Source: Palsa-504 sp963822765 | Lineage (GTDB): Bacteria > Actinomycetota > Actinomycetes > Streptosporangiales > Streptosporangiaceae | Length of the DNA: 64,000 nucleotides | Direction: 5' to 3' | Assembly (NCBI GenBank): GCA_963822765.1 | Contig: CAWGJL010000033.1 | Span: 1 to 64,000 of the forward strand | Shown here: piece after piece, positions 1 through 10,182 of the stretch | Position numbering within the stretch: position 1 is the first letter of the stretch | How the letters are laid out: every line of letters starts with the position of its first letter | The notes under the pieces: generated by a model | What the model was told of the DNA's origin: nothing | Seen by the model: only the letters and a program-made list of their open reading frames with translations | Databases searched by the model: none | Made by a program: the position numbers and the translations under genes

Positions 1-452
1 CCGTGGCGGGCGGAGCGGCGGCAGATGTACGACCGGGTGGTGGACGTGCCCCGGCTGATCTGGTTCTACGGCGAGGACGTGCCACTGCCGCACCCCTTGC
101 TGGGCGACGCGCTGGGGGCGTTGAACCCGCACTACGGGGCGGAGCTCGGCGAGCAGTTCCGGACCGCGGGGATGTGCCTGTACCGGGACGGGCGGGACAG
201 CGTGGCCTGGCACGGCGACACGACCGGGCAGGGCCGAGGGGGACACCATGGTGGCGATCTTGTCGCTGGGCGCGCAGCGGGAGTTCCCGCTCGGCCGAAG
301 GGGCGGCGGTGGTCGGTGCGCCGAGGTCGGGCACGGCGACCTGCTGGTCATGGGCGGCGACTGCCAACGCAGCTGGGAGCACGCGGTGCCCAAGACGGAG
401 GGCCGTCGGGCCGCGGATCAGCGTGCAGTTCCGTCCGCGCGGGGTGCGCTGA
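1..452 (+). pseudogene. alkB: AlkB-like 2-oxoglutarate/Fe(II) DNA-repair dioxygenase, 5'-truncated and frameshifted
   Basis: AlkB-family enzymes oxidatively remove alkyl groups from damaged bases. The family's conserved string is visible but in three frames. Frame 1 carries WFYGEDVPLPHPLLG and the iron-binding HxD motif as AWHGDT to about position 235. Frame 2, from about 248, carries MVAILSLG, HGDLLVMGGDCQRSWEHAVPK and so the distal iron His. Frame 3 ends with the 2-oxoglutarate-binding region RISVQFRPRGVR and a TGA at 450-452. The 5' end lies outside the window. All catalytic elements survive across the two frame changes, so this may be an intact gene with consensus indels rather than a dead one. 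Family assignment is firm; functional status is not. Confidence 0.8.
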
Positions 453-495
453 TTCTTCTGCTCGGGCCGCGGCCTGCGGCGGTGACCGGCCGGTC

Positions 496-1232
496 TTACA
501 GGTGACGCATCCAGAGGTTGGTTTCCTCGTACCTGCCTTCGTCCCGCTCCCGGTCGATGCTGACTGGGTCTAGGGCCTGCGGCACCACGTACTGGCCGGT
601 TTCCGGGAAGGCCATCGCCGCCCACTTCTCCCATTCGGCGACCGTGCCGGCGATCACCATGGAGCGGGGTGCGGGGGCCAGGATGCTCGCGCCCAGCCGC
701 TGGTGGGTGCGGATCCAGGGGTCCAGGTGCAGGCCGTCGCGCGGTCCACCGGCGAACCGGTCCATCGGGGTCAGCGGGTAGCGCGTCTTCAGCGTCGGCC
801 GGACCGGCGCGATCACCCGCGGCAGGCCGCCGCGGCGTCCCGAGCGCAGCGCGGTCAGCACCTGACCGGCCAGGCCCTGGCCCTGGCGGCCGTGCTTGAC
901 CGCGGCGGCCAACACCGAGAGGGTGTCGGGCCGGGTCTTGTCCTCGTGCCCGGTCACCGACCGGACCATGGCGCCGTCGTAGCCGTCGGGCAGGTCCCCG
1001 TGCTGCCGTCCCACCGCAGCGGCACCCCCCAGCCGCCCGCCACCACCTCGCCGTCGTCCAGCAGCAGCACGTCGTAGGCGGGAAAGTACTCCTCGACCCG
1101 GCCGATGTGCGCGGACGTGATCGCGTCGTGGAAGATGAACTCCGGCCATTCACCCAGGAACGCAGCGCGGCCCGGGACTGCTCGTCGAGATCAGGCCGGT
1201 CCGACGTGGTGATGATCTCTCGCTCGGGCATC
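496..1232 (-). pseudogene. GNAT-like N-acetyltransferase, frameshifted
   Basis: The start is taken as ATG at 1232, opening MPEREIITTSDRPDLDEQ, and the stop is TAA at 496-498. The middle reads EWPEFIFHDAITSAHIGRVE in a second frame. The rest (DGYDGAMVRSVTGHEDK, GRQGQGLAGQVLTAL, RYEETNLWMRHL) is in a third. The GRQGQGLAGQVL segment fits the acetyl-CoA pyrophosphate-binding loop of GNAT enzymes. At least two indels are needed near 1165 and 1015. At the second, GACGGCAGCACGG would restore the frame with one extra G in its G run, which looks like a homopolymer error. The substrate is unknown. Proteins of this type are common in actinobacteria. Similarity across the frame changes is strong, so recent loss or sequence error is likelier than old decay. 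Confidence 0.65.
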
Positions 1233-1312
1233 AAGTTCCTCGTGTTATCTGGACGCTGGCTGGAACGGGTCTGGCGCCCTGGGCTAAGGGACCTCGCGCG
1301 GCAGGCTGGGAA

Positions 1313-4300
1313 TCAGGCGGGCCCGATCCGGGCGAGTGCCTCCGCCTGGTTGGCTCCCAGCGGCATGGCCAGCAGGTAGCCCTGCCCGAACTGGCAGCCC
1401 ATCGAGATCAGCAGGTCCCGCTGCACCTCGCTTTCGATCCCTTCGGCGATGACCTCGAGCTGAAGCGTCCGGGCGATCTGGACGATGCCCTGGACCAGGG
1501 CCAGGCGCTGCTCGGAGGCGGCGATCCCGTCCACGAAAGACTTGTCAATCTTCAGCACGTCTATCGGCAGTTCCCTAGGTAGCTCAGGACGAGTACCCGG
1601 TGCCGAAATCGTCGATGGCCAGCCTGACCCCGATGACCTTCAGCTCCATCAGGTCGGCCATAATCCGGTCGTCACGGCGGAGCAGGACGCTCTCGGTCAG
1701 CTCGAGCACGAGCGCCCCGGGCTCGAAGACCGGAGGTGTCCAGGACCCGGTCGCACGCCCTCGACGAAGCCGGGGTCGCTGAACTGACGGGCGGACACGT
1801 TCACGCTGACGTACAGACCGCGAGGGCCCGCCTCTCGGGGCCTGGTCCTGGCGCGGGCCGCCGCCTGCCCCCGGCACCAGCGCGCTGTCGGCGGCGGCGC
1901 GGCCCAGCACCCAGGAGCCAAGGGGGACGATCTGGCCGGTCTCTTCGGCCAGGGAGATGAACTGGCCGGGCTGCATCATCCCCCACTGCGGATGCGGCCA
2001 TCGCACCAGGGCCTCGAATCCGGCCAGCTCGCCGGTGGCGAGCGTGACGATCGGCTGGTAGACGAGCGTGAACGCGGAGTGGGTGACCGCCTCCTCCAGC
2101 GCGGCCTGCAGCTCCCGCCGCCGGACCAGTCCCGACGCTCAGCACCGGCTGGTAACGGCGCCACTGCCGCTTGCCTGCCGCCTTCGCGGCGTACAGGGCC
2201 AGGTCGGCATGCCGGAGCAGTTCGTCGATATCCGCGCTGTCCTGGGTCGTGGCGACCCCGACGGTGACCGTCGTGATCACGGCCCCGGAGGCGAGCATGA
2301 ACGGCTGGCGAACGCCGGGACGACTCGTTCGGCGGCCGCCTCGATCGCCGCGGAGTCCGCGGCATGGTCGATGAGCAGCGCGAACTCATCCCCGCCCAGC
2401 CGTGCCGCGGTGTCGGACTCGCGGATCAGCCCGGAAAGCCGCATCGCGGTGGCCACCAGCAGCTCATCGCCGACGCCGTGGCCCATCGTGTCGTTCACGA
2501 CCTTGAAGTCGTCCAGGTCCACGAACAGCACGCCGGCGGTCGTGCCGTCCGCCGGGCCGCGGCGACCTGCCGCGCGATCCGGTCCTGGAAGAGCAGCCGG
2601 TTGGGCAGCCCGGTCAGCGCGTCGTGGAAGGCCTGGTGCTTCAGCTGCTCCTCAAGCTGGCGCTGCTCGGTCACGTCCCGCAGGGTGCAGACCAGGCCCG
2701 CCACGGTCGGTCGGCGCGCAGATCACTGGCCCTGACCTGGACCTGGACGCTCACGCCGTCGCGGCGGGTGATCCGCCGGTCCACGTAGCGGGAACTGAAG
2801 GCCGCGCCGACCGGAAGCTGCATGAGGGTGCGGAACAGCTCGTCGCGCACCCCGTCCGCGACGAGGTCCCACAGGTACGCGCCCTCCACGGTGATGTCAC
2901 CGAAGATGCTCGTGGCCGAGGGCGTCGCATACCTGACCTTCCCGTCGTCGGCCACGATCAAGATGACGTCCGAGGTGTCCTGGACCAGGGTACGGAAGTA
3001 CGCCTCATTGCCCTGGCGGACCAGTTCCTGGCGGAGCATGATCCGCTCTATCGCGAGGGCCACCTGGTGCGCGAGGATCTCCAGCGTCGCGGAGAGGTCC
3101 GCGAGGATGCGCTGCTCACCGAACACGGTGAGCACCCCGATGAGCGGATCACCGGACGGCCGGTTCTCGAGCGTGAGCGGGCAGAGCAGCATCAGCCACC
3201 GCCGGGAACGAGCGCTCTGGCCTCCTGGGGCAGGTCCGTCACCGGCGCGAGGAGCGGCGCGGAGCCGACCGCGAGCGGCAGCCAGGTCCGGCGAGCTCCC
3301 CGAGCTGGCTCACGGGCCGGCTCGGCCGACGCCGTGGTAACCGCGCGGAACGTGCCGTCGATCCGCACCGCGAGCAGCACGTCGCCCCGCCGGAGGGGGC
3401 CGAGCAGGGTGTCGGTCGCTGACTTGACGGCGGCCTCGGCCTGATCCACGGTGAGCGCCGACGCCAGGGAGGCCCCGGCCTGCCGCACCGCTCGCTCCCG
3501 GCCGAGCGCGCGGCGGTGCGAGGCGGCCACGTCCGACAGCCGCGACAGCACGAGCAGGTAGAGAACCGCGGAGAACACCGCGATCACGCTCTCGTCGTCG
3601 CCCCGGACCCGGAACGACTGGGTGAACAGCACGATCGGGGCAATCAGCGACGCGAGCATGAGCACGGCCAGCCTGATCAGCGAGACCTCTACCTGCTGCC
3701 GGTGCGACCGGCTGGGTGAGCTCGGCTCATGGTGGGGTGCAGGGCCGCGGCGCCCCACGCCGGCGTAGAAGACCGCCCAGCCCAGGTCGACCACGGTCCC
3801 GTTGTGGAACAACCCGTGGAGCTGGATCAGGCCGAACGACACATCGGAGGCCAGCATCCCGACAGTGCCCAGCGTGAGGAACTGGACGCACCTGGCCCGC
3901 GCCGTCCCCGGCGCGAGCAGTCGGGCGATCATGGCCAGGACCAGCACGTCGCCGAGCGGGTAGGCGATGGCGACGCTCTTCTGCAGCCAGGAAAGCCCCG
4001 CGGCGTGCACATAGGGCAGGATCAGGTAAATCCAGGACAGCAGGGCCAGCCCCGCGGTCAGGATCAGCGCGTCGATCAGGCTGCGCCGGTCCCGGTCCGG
4101 GGTACGCCACCAGATGAAGATCAGCAGCCCGGCTGGCGTACAGCGGATAGGTCAGCAGGTACAGCACGTCCGCGAAGGAGGGGAACGGAAGCTGGACCCT
4201 GATGAGCTGGGCCACCAGGAAGCTGACCTGGCCCGCGATGAAGCTGGTCAGCGCGGCCGCCAGCAGCAGCCACGGCAGCTTGCGGGACGGGCGGTTGATC

Positions 4301-4444
4301 ACCACGCCCGCCACGATGCGGCCATCCCGCTCAGGCCGATCAGGCCCCACGTCTCGGCGCGCAGGCCGGGCAGGCGTAGTACAGCGCGATCAGCAAGGCC
4401 CTCCAGGTGGCATAGCCGCCGAGCACATATCGCCGCGATTTCAC
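1313..4444 (-). pseudogene. Membrane GGDEF/EAL cyclic-di-GMP enzyme, multiply frameshifted
   Basis: This is a bifunctional-type cyclic-di-GMP protein with GGDEF (synthase) and EAL (phosphodiesterase) domains. From the N terminus there is a hydrophobic multi-helix region (4440-3500), a GAF-like segment (about 3200-3030), a PAS segment (3000-2700, YFRTLVQDTSDVILIV), a GGDEF domain (2690-2280) and an EAL domain (2070-1313). The GGDEF domain has FHDALTGLPNRLLF and an intact GGDEF in ARLGGDEFALLID. The EAL motif reads GFEALVRW near 2010, with later LELTES, DDFGTGYSS and AEGIES motifs. A GTG at 4444 preceded by GGGGG is the best start; the stop is TGA at 1313-1315. At least six frame changes interrupt it. 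Motifs for both activities are intact, so a sequence-error explanation is plausible. Confidence 0.75.
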
Positions 4445-4770
4445 GGTAATCCCCCCATGCTCCCCTATATCTCCTCTAACCACTCGGCCCCAGTAATGCA
4501 CTGTAATCCTTCCCCCTGCACGTCACCACATGCGCGGTCCGGTCAGCCTCCCGCCGCGCGGGCGGTTTAGCGCGAATTACCACTAATAGCCCTTTTCGTA
4601 ACGATTATGAAATTTCGGCAAATTGTCCGGAGCTCTCATAATTTCTCCGCCGGCCAGGCTCATCGACCAGCAGACTCGCGTGTCAGCCAGGCATGCCACG
4701 GGCAGGAATTAGCCTGACAAGTCGCCTCTTGCCCGGGCAATCCGGGACATTGAATAGGGAAAACGCATTC
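4445..4770. promoter_or_regulatory. A+T-rich divergent control region between the GGDEF/EAL gene and the peptide synthetase
   Basis: This stretch holds no gene. It is much richer in A+T than its surroundings, especially 4570-4660, and lies between divergent start sites, so promoters for both genes are expected here. The reverse complement of 4584-4603 reads CGTTACGAAAAGGGCTATTA. It closely matches 20649-20668 in another A+T-rich intergenic region, suggesting a shared regulator site. AGGGA at 4756-4760 could be the ribosome-binding site for the GTG start at 4771. Confidence 0.45.
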
Positions 4771-7700
4771 GTGACCACTACGGACGATCCGGGAAAGATG
4801 ACGGGGGACTCCTTTGTCGTCGCCGTCAACGACCGCGGGCAGCACGCGCTATGGCCGGCCTCCCTCGACCCGGCGGCCGGCTGGCGGCGGAAGTCGGCCG
4901 CCATGTCCAGGCAGGCGTGCCTGGACGCCATCGCGGCCGCATGGCAGGACATCGCGAAGGCCGGCGTCCGCGCGGCCGGGTCGGCTGAGCGGTGCCCGCA
5001 CGGGCACGAGGCCCGGTTCGTCCATGAGCGGTTCGCCGAGCAGGCGGCCCGCAGGCCCGACGCGGCCGCCGTCATCGCCGCGGGAGCGCGGGTGACCTAC
5101 CGCGAGCTCGACCAGTCGGCGAACCGGCTCGCCCGCTACCTCAAGGACATGGGCGCCGGCCCGGGGACGCTGATCGGCGTGTACGCCGAGCGCGGCGTCG
5201 AGGCGATCCGCAGCCTGCTCGCGATCATGAAGGCGGGCGGCGGGTACCTGCCGCTGGACCCGTCGCTCCCGCCGTCCCGCCTGGCCCGGGTATGCGCCGA
5301 AGCTCGCCCGGCGGCTATCCTCACGGACCGTTCGGACAAAAAAAGGCTCCCGGCGGGGACGAGGGTCCTCGCGATCAGTGGGCTCGCCGCCGACCTCGCC
5401 CGCCAGCCGGCCACCGCCCCCGAGCCCAGCCTGGACCCGGACCACCTGTGCTACGCCATCCACACCTCGGGGTCCACCGGCGCCCCCAAGGCCGTCGCCG
5501 TCAGCCACGGCTCCCTGGCCTGCCTCATCAACGAACTGGCCCGCGAGTACCGGATCTCCGCCCGGCGACCGGGTGGTGCAGCTGGCCTCCCTCGCCTTCG
5601 ACACCTCGATCGAGCAGATACTGGTCACGCTGGCGTCCGGGGCCACCCTGATGCTGCCGCCGCCGGGCACAATCGCCCCCACCGACCTGCTCCGCTACCT
5701 GGAGCGCCAGCGGGTCACCGTCATCGACCTGACCCCCGCGTACTGGCACGAGCTGCTCGCGATCACCGAACCGGACGACCAGCGGCTGCGGAGCGTCCGG
5801 CTGATGATCACCGGCGGGGACTTGGCGGACCCCGCGGACTGCCGCACGGCGATGCGGGCCGCGCCCGGGGCCAGGCTGCTGAACGCCTACGGGCTGACCG
5901 AGACCACCATCACCTCGGCCCTGTTCGACGTGGGCGCCGCCCCGCGGACTCGGGCCCCCGGCGCCCCCGTGCCGGCGGGCAGGCCGATCGGGCACGCGCG
6001 GATCATGGTCCTGGACGAGAAGCTGAGGCCGGTGCCCGCCGGAGAGGCGGGCGAGATCTACGTGGGCGGCTGCGGAGTCGCCCGGGGCTACCTCGGCCAG
6101 CCGGCGCTCACCGCGGAAATGTTCCTGCCCGACGGCGGCGGCGTCCCCGGCAGCAGGATGTACCGGACCGGGGACCTCGGGCGGTGGCGGCGAGACGGCA
6201 ACCTGGAGGTCACCGGGCGCGTTGACCGCCAGCTCAAGGTCAGCGGTTTCCGCGTCGAGCCGGGTGAGATCGAGAGCGTGCTGGCCGGGCACCCGGACAT
6301 CGGGCAGGTGGCGGTGGTGGCCACCGAGCGAGGTCCCGGCAGCACGCGCCTGGCCGCGTACTACACGCTGCGCCATCCCGGGGAGGCGAGCGCCGCCGGA
6401 GCGCCTGCGGCGCTATCTTCGCGCCCGGCTGCCCGGCTACATGATTCCCGCCGCGTTCGTCGCGCTCGATCAGATGCCGCTGACGCCCGGACGGCGAGGT
6501 AGCCAGCGGGCACGCTCGACCGAACCCGCGGCGCCGCGCGCTGGGCGCGGCCGGGAGGAGCGGCTGACGCCGACCCAGGCGGGAATGTCTCACCTGTGGT
6601 CCGAGTTGCTGAACACCGAGCAGGTCAGCCTCGACGACGATTTCTTCGCGCTCGGCGGCAACTCGCTGCTGGCCGCGGAGATGCTGGCGCACGCACGCGG
6701 TCATGTTCGGCATCAGCGCGGGCTACATAGGCCCGCTCACCCGCTGCCTGCTGCGTGACCCGACGCTGCGGGGGTTGCCCGGGCCGCGCAGGACGCCCGC
6801 GCGGGGAGGCTGGCCGCGGACGGCGAGCAGACGCGGATCGACTTCGCCCGAGAGGCGGAACTGCGCGTTCCCGGCCGCGCCGGACGCGGACCCGCGGCCC
6901 CGGCGGCCGAACTGGAGGAGGCCGCTGCGAGATACTGCTCACCGGATCGACCGGGTTCCTCGGGGCTCACCTGCTGCGCGAACTGCTTGGCGCCACCACC
7001 GCGCGGGTCTGGTGCCTGGTCCGCGCGCGTGATGCCTCGCATGCGCTGGCGCGCATCGCGGACGCTGCCGCTCGCTACGGACTTCCCGGGCTGCCCGGCG
7101 GCCGCGTGGTGCCGCTGCCCGGCGACCTCGCCCGGCACCGCGCCTCGGCCTGTCCGCCGGCGAGTTCCGTGAGCTCGCGCGGAGCATTGACATCATCTAT
7201 CACGCGGGCGCGATCGTGAACTTCATCTATCCGTACGAGGAACTGCGGGCCGCCAACGTGACGGGCACCCGCGAGGTGATCCGGCTGGCCGGCCTGGTCC
7301 GTGGCGTCCCTGTCCATTACGTCTCCAGCACCGCGGTGCTCGCGGGCCTCGGCGTCATGGGCGTGCGCGAGGTAACCGAGGACACGCCGCTGGCGCACGC
7401 CGACCGTCTTCGCATCGGCTACGTGGAGACCAAGTTCGTGGCGGAAGAACTTCTGCGGAACGCGGGCCGCGCGGGCCTGCCCGTCGCGATCTACCGCCCG
7501 CTGGACATCGTCGGAGAGCCGTCGCACCGGCAGGTGGAATACCGCGACCGAGATGTGCGCGCTGATCAGGTTCATCACCGACACCGGCCTGGCCCCCGAC
7601 ATCGACCTGCCGCTCGACTTCGTGCCCGCCGACGTCTGCGCGGCGGCCATCCGGCACATCTCCTCCCTCGAAGGAGCCACCGGGCGTACCTATCATCTCG

Positions 7701-8116
7701 CCAGCCCTGAATATGCCCTGCTCGGATCCCTCGTTGACCGGCTGCGGGCATACGGGTTCGCGGTCAGGGAGGTACCGTTCGGAGACCTGGGTGAGCGAGC
7801 TGCTGCGGTATGCCGCCCGCAACCCGTCCCACCCGATGACGACGTTCCTGCCGCTGTTCATCGACCGCGATCGAGAGTCCGGGCTCACGCTGGCCGAGAT
7901 GTACCTCGGGCACGTCTTCCCGCACTACACCCGGTCGAACACCGACGGGCGCTCAGCGGCAGTGGCATCGCCTTCCCCCCGGTCGACGGCCGACTTCTTG
8001 ACCGCAACATCGGACGCCTGATCGCGACCGGATACCTGACCGGCCCGCGGGAGAACCGCGTGCCCGCCCAGCGGGGGCGAAGTCAGGTGCCGGGCCGGCC
8101 CGCTCATGCCGACTAG
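4771..8116 (+). pseudogene. One-module NRPS: MbtH-like, adenylation, carrier and terminal reductase domains, frameshifted
   Basis: The first ~60 residues are an MbtH-like domain (VAVNDRGQHALWP, GWRRK, QACLDAIAAAWQDI). The adenylation domain shows A3 HTSGSTGAPKAVAVSHG, A5 NAYGLTETT, A7 YRTGDLGRW and A8 VDRQLKVSGFRVEPGEIE. The carrier has DDFFALGGNSLLAAEML, whose Ser takes phosphopantetheine. The thioester-reductase domain starts near 6935 with LLTGSTGFLGAHLL for NAD(P)H and carries SSTAVLAG with YVETK. Such domains release the peptide as an aldehyde or alcohol. No condensation domain is present. Aligned by eye to GrsA, the pocket reads D-T-E-D-I-G-A-I-T; its two added acids suggest a basic substrate such as Arg or Lys. 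The A10 lysine is not clear because that stretch is disrupted. About seven or eight frame changes occur (near 5565, 6410, 6490, 6700, 7170, 7545, 7785, 7945); the GTG start is a choice. Confidence 0.82.
5323..5350 (+). repeat. CCGTTCGG-plus-A-run recurrent motif, copy inside the adenylation domain
   Basis: The stretch contains CCGTTCGGACAAAAAAAGG on the coding strand and encodes DRSDKKRL. Near-identical strings occur at 15537-15563, 38841-38869, 54789-54814 and 56577-56603. Confidence 0.6.
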
Positions 8117-8924
8117 CCGCTATCCGGACTGGGAGTCCTTCGAGCTGGCCCCGGGGACCGGCGACAGCCCCGTCGCGTTCTGCGCCGACCTGAGCCCGGC
8201 GAGCGTACTCGGCGCGTACCGGCGCGGGATCTTCCCGCTTCCCGCGGCCGATGAGCGCTTCCGCACGATCAACGAGATCCGGTACGAGGAACGGGTGGCG
8301 GACGGGACGATCGGTCTCGTCGGCAGCGGGCACGATGATCCGTACTGGGTGGCCTGGTGGTCGCCCGACCCGAGGCCGGTGATCAGCGTCGGCCATGTCC
8401 ACCTCGGCCGCAACACCAGGAAACGGCTGAGACGCAGCGAGGTGTGGACGACCGCCGACGCCAGGTTCGGCCAGGTCGCCGAGGAATGCCGCGCGGGCCG
8501 CGAGCCGCGCTGGCTCACCGACACGCTGGCCCGGACCCTGACCGAACTGCACGCCGAAGGCTGGGCGCACAGCATCGAGGTCTGGTTTGACGGCGACCTG
8601 ATCGGCGGCGCGATCGGGATCGGCATCGGCCGCATCATCAGCGGGGACTCCTTGTTCAGCCGATATCCCGGCGCGGCGAGGATCGCGGTCGCGGACATGG
8701 CCGCGCGGTTGGGCCTGGCTGGCGGCCTGCTCATTGACGCGCAGTGGGACAGCCCGTTCCTGCGGTCGCTCGGCGCCGGGCTGCTGCCGCGAGAGCGTTA
8801 CCTGGCGCTGCTGGCCCGCTCGACAGCCGCTTCGGAGCGGACGGCGCTTCCCTCTCAGCCGCGCGCGGCACGGCGGCTGCTCGCGGCGGATCCGGAAGGC
8901 ACGCGCAGGCCGGCTGGGACCTGA
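8106..8924 (+). CDS. aat: Leucyl/phenylalanyl-tRNA-protein transferase homologue (Aat family)
   Basis: The 272-residue product matches the Aat family along its length: YRRGIFPLP near the N terminus, WWSPDPRPVISVGHVHLGR, GWAHSIEVWFDGDLIGGAIG, SGDSLFSRYPGAA, LLIDAQWDSPFLRSLGAGLL. Classical Aat moves Leu or Phe from aminoacyl-tRNA to the N terminus of proteins with Arg or Lys ends. Here the gene overlaps the synthetase 3' end by 11 bp (ATG 8106, synthetase stop 8114-8116), implying translational coupling. A role in forming a peptide bond on the synthetase-bound residue is therefore more likely than a housekeeping role. Streptomyces lividans is reported to have an Aat homologue beside a reductase-type NRPS (livipeptin); this is from memory. 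The reading frame is intact even though the upstream gene is broken. Its acceptor and donor are inferred only. Confidence 0.88.
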   Translation: MPTSRYPDWESFELAPGTGDSPVAFCADLSPASVLGAYRRGIFPLPAADERFRTINEIRYEERVADGTIGLVGSGHDDPYWVAWWSPDPRPVISVGHVHLGRNTRKRLRRSEVWTTADARFGQVAEECRAGREPRWLTDTLARTLTELHAEGWAHSIEVWFDGDLIGGAIGIGIGRIISGDSLFSRYPGAARIAVADMAARLGLAGGLLIDAQWDSPFLRSLGAGLLPRERYLALLARSTAASERTALPSQPRAARRLLAADPEGTRRPAGT

Positions 8925-8935
8925 CGACCGGAACG

Positions 8936-8995
8936 GAGTGAAACCCGGGGTTCACCTCGTCCTAGCTCTAGCGCGGTGAACCCCGGGTTTCATTC
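8936..8995. terminator. Strong hairpin, probable bidirectional terminator
   Basis: Positions 8936-8956 and 8975-8995 form a 21-bp stem, with one G-T wobble, around an 18-nt loop. The core arm is AAACCCGGGGTTCACC and its perfect complement. No long T run follows. It lies just after the Aat stop and before the converging repeat-protein gene. Confidence 0.7.
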
Positions 8996-9070
8996 TCATT
9001 GCTGAGCGATTTGATGAGCAATGCCCAGCCTCCGTCGTCCGGGGACTGGGCATCCGCTCGTGCGTTAACC

Positions 9071-9743
9071 TCAGGTGTTGAGGTTGGTGGTGTTGTTCTC
9101 GGTGGGCGTGTTGGTGCAGGTGATGGCCTGCGTGGCACTGTTGGTGTTGTTCGTGCCCAGCGCGTCGACCGCGGCAAGCAGGCCCTCAGCCGGCACCTGG
9201 GCGCCGATCAGCTGGACCGGGATCTGGTTGTTGCAGAAGTTGACCGGCAGCTGGTTACCGGTGACCTTCAGGATGCTGTCGTTGTTGAACCCGGTGTTGC
9301 TGGGGTCGCTCGAGGAGGGATCGCTCTGGCCGCCGCTGCACTGGCAGTTGTGGTCGTTGCCCCAGCTTCCGCCGTTGCCGCCGTTGTTCGACCCCATGGT
9401 TGGCGCGGTGTTGGTGTTGCTGGTGTTGTTCTCGGTGGGCGTGTTGGTGCAGCCCTCGGTGTTGCTCGTGGTGTTCGTGTCGCCGGTGTTCCCCAGGCCG
9501 AGCAGGGCGGTGACAGACTGGATCGGCACCTGCACGCCAGCACCCTGGATCGGGATCTGGTTGTTGCAGGCGTTGATCGGCAGCTGGTTGCCGCTCAGGT
9601 TGAGGTGCTGTCGCCGTTGAAGTTGCTGCCGGGGCCGTGGACTGGTCGCAGCACGAGCCGCCATCGGGCGCAGGGCCGGCGAGCGAGACGGCCGTCGCGC
9701 GCTCTGCTCGGCGAGGCGAAGGCGCGCGGTTCTTTCCGGACAT
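9071..9743 (-). CDS. Secreted Asn/Thr-rich two-repeat surface protein, chaplin-like
   Basis: Two tandem units of about 80 residues are clear. Each starts with an NGDS- or NNDS-type segment, then GNQLPINACNNQIPIQ or GNQLPVNFCNNQIPVQ, then a hydrophobic stretch (VTALLGLGN or LLAAVDALG), and ends with CTNTPTENNT. Each unit has two Cys. The GNxLPVNxC pattern and paired Cys recall the chaplin domain of Streptomyces surface amyloids, but spacing is longer and Asn/Thr content is higher, so this is a resemblance. The stop is TGA at 9071-9073. The N-terminal export region lies near 9640-9743 (RATAVSLAG) but is in a different frame from the repeats, so an indel near 9630 is likely and the start is uncertain. 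Positions 9744-9996 hold only an A+T-rich promoter-like region. Confidence 0.5.
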
Positions 9744-9996
9744 ACTTTACGATTTAATTGGGCTTGATTCGCCCTACTCTCGCGAGCGTGTCCTTGTACG
9801 TGGGAGGGGCTAACCAGCCGCCCCGAGCACAGCAAGTATTCAACATATAGTGTTCTTTCAGCTACGTAAAGTAATGAGCGCTGGTGGGAGTGGTGACAGG
9901 TGCCGCCATGAGCGCCTGGCTGGTTAAGCACCGCGGCCGCGCGGCTGCCCGGCGTTCTGGTCAGCAGTCAGGCTCGCGGCGAAAGGGGGGCCGTGG

Positions 9997-10182
9997 TCAG
10001 AACAGCGCCGCGGTGTCAATCGCAACCCGGTCCGGGCTGTCCGGATCCAGCAGGACGGGAAGCTCCGCACCCGGAGCCGCGATCCTGGCCCGGCGCTCAG
10101 GAGTACTGAACGCCAGCCGGGTCCTGGTGGTATACGTCCTAGTTCGACCCGGTACGACGGGGAATCCCGGAGCGGCGCTCAC
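9997..10182 (-). CDS. Small protein with one DUF3592-like module
   Basis: A 61-residue frame starts at GTG 10182, overlapping the upstream stop by 4 bp (GTGA), and ends at 9997. It contains TRLAFSTPERRAR and ELPVLLDPDSPDRVAID. This matches the second module of the protein at 10843-11670 (TIRFGFRTP, RLPLRVDPADPRAVTID). The pattern recalls DUF3592 proteins, in which a beta-rich segment ends in a V-x-Y/V-DP-x-xP motif; that link is tentative. It is either a very small gene or the surviving 3' end of a longer one. Its position makes it the last gene of a possible six-gene operon starting at imuA'. No catalytic residues, signal peptide or membrane segment can be seen. Confidence 0.45.
   Translation of the reverse strand: MSAAPGFPVVPGRTRTYTTRTRLAFSTPERRARIAAPGAELPVLLDPDSPDRVAIDTAALF

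Noticed and set aside
8106..8924. Housekeeping N-end-rule Aat
   Set aside because: Possible, but overlap with the peptide synthetase gene and the missing condensation domain make a biosynthetic role more likely; kept as the alternative.
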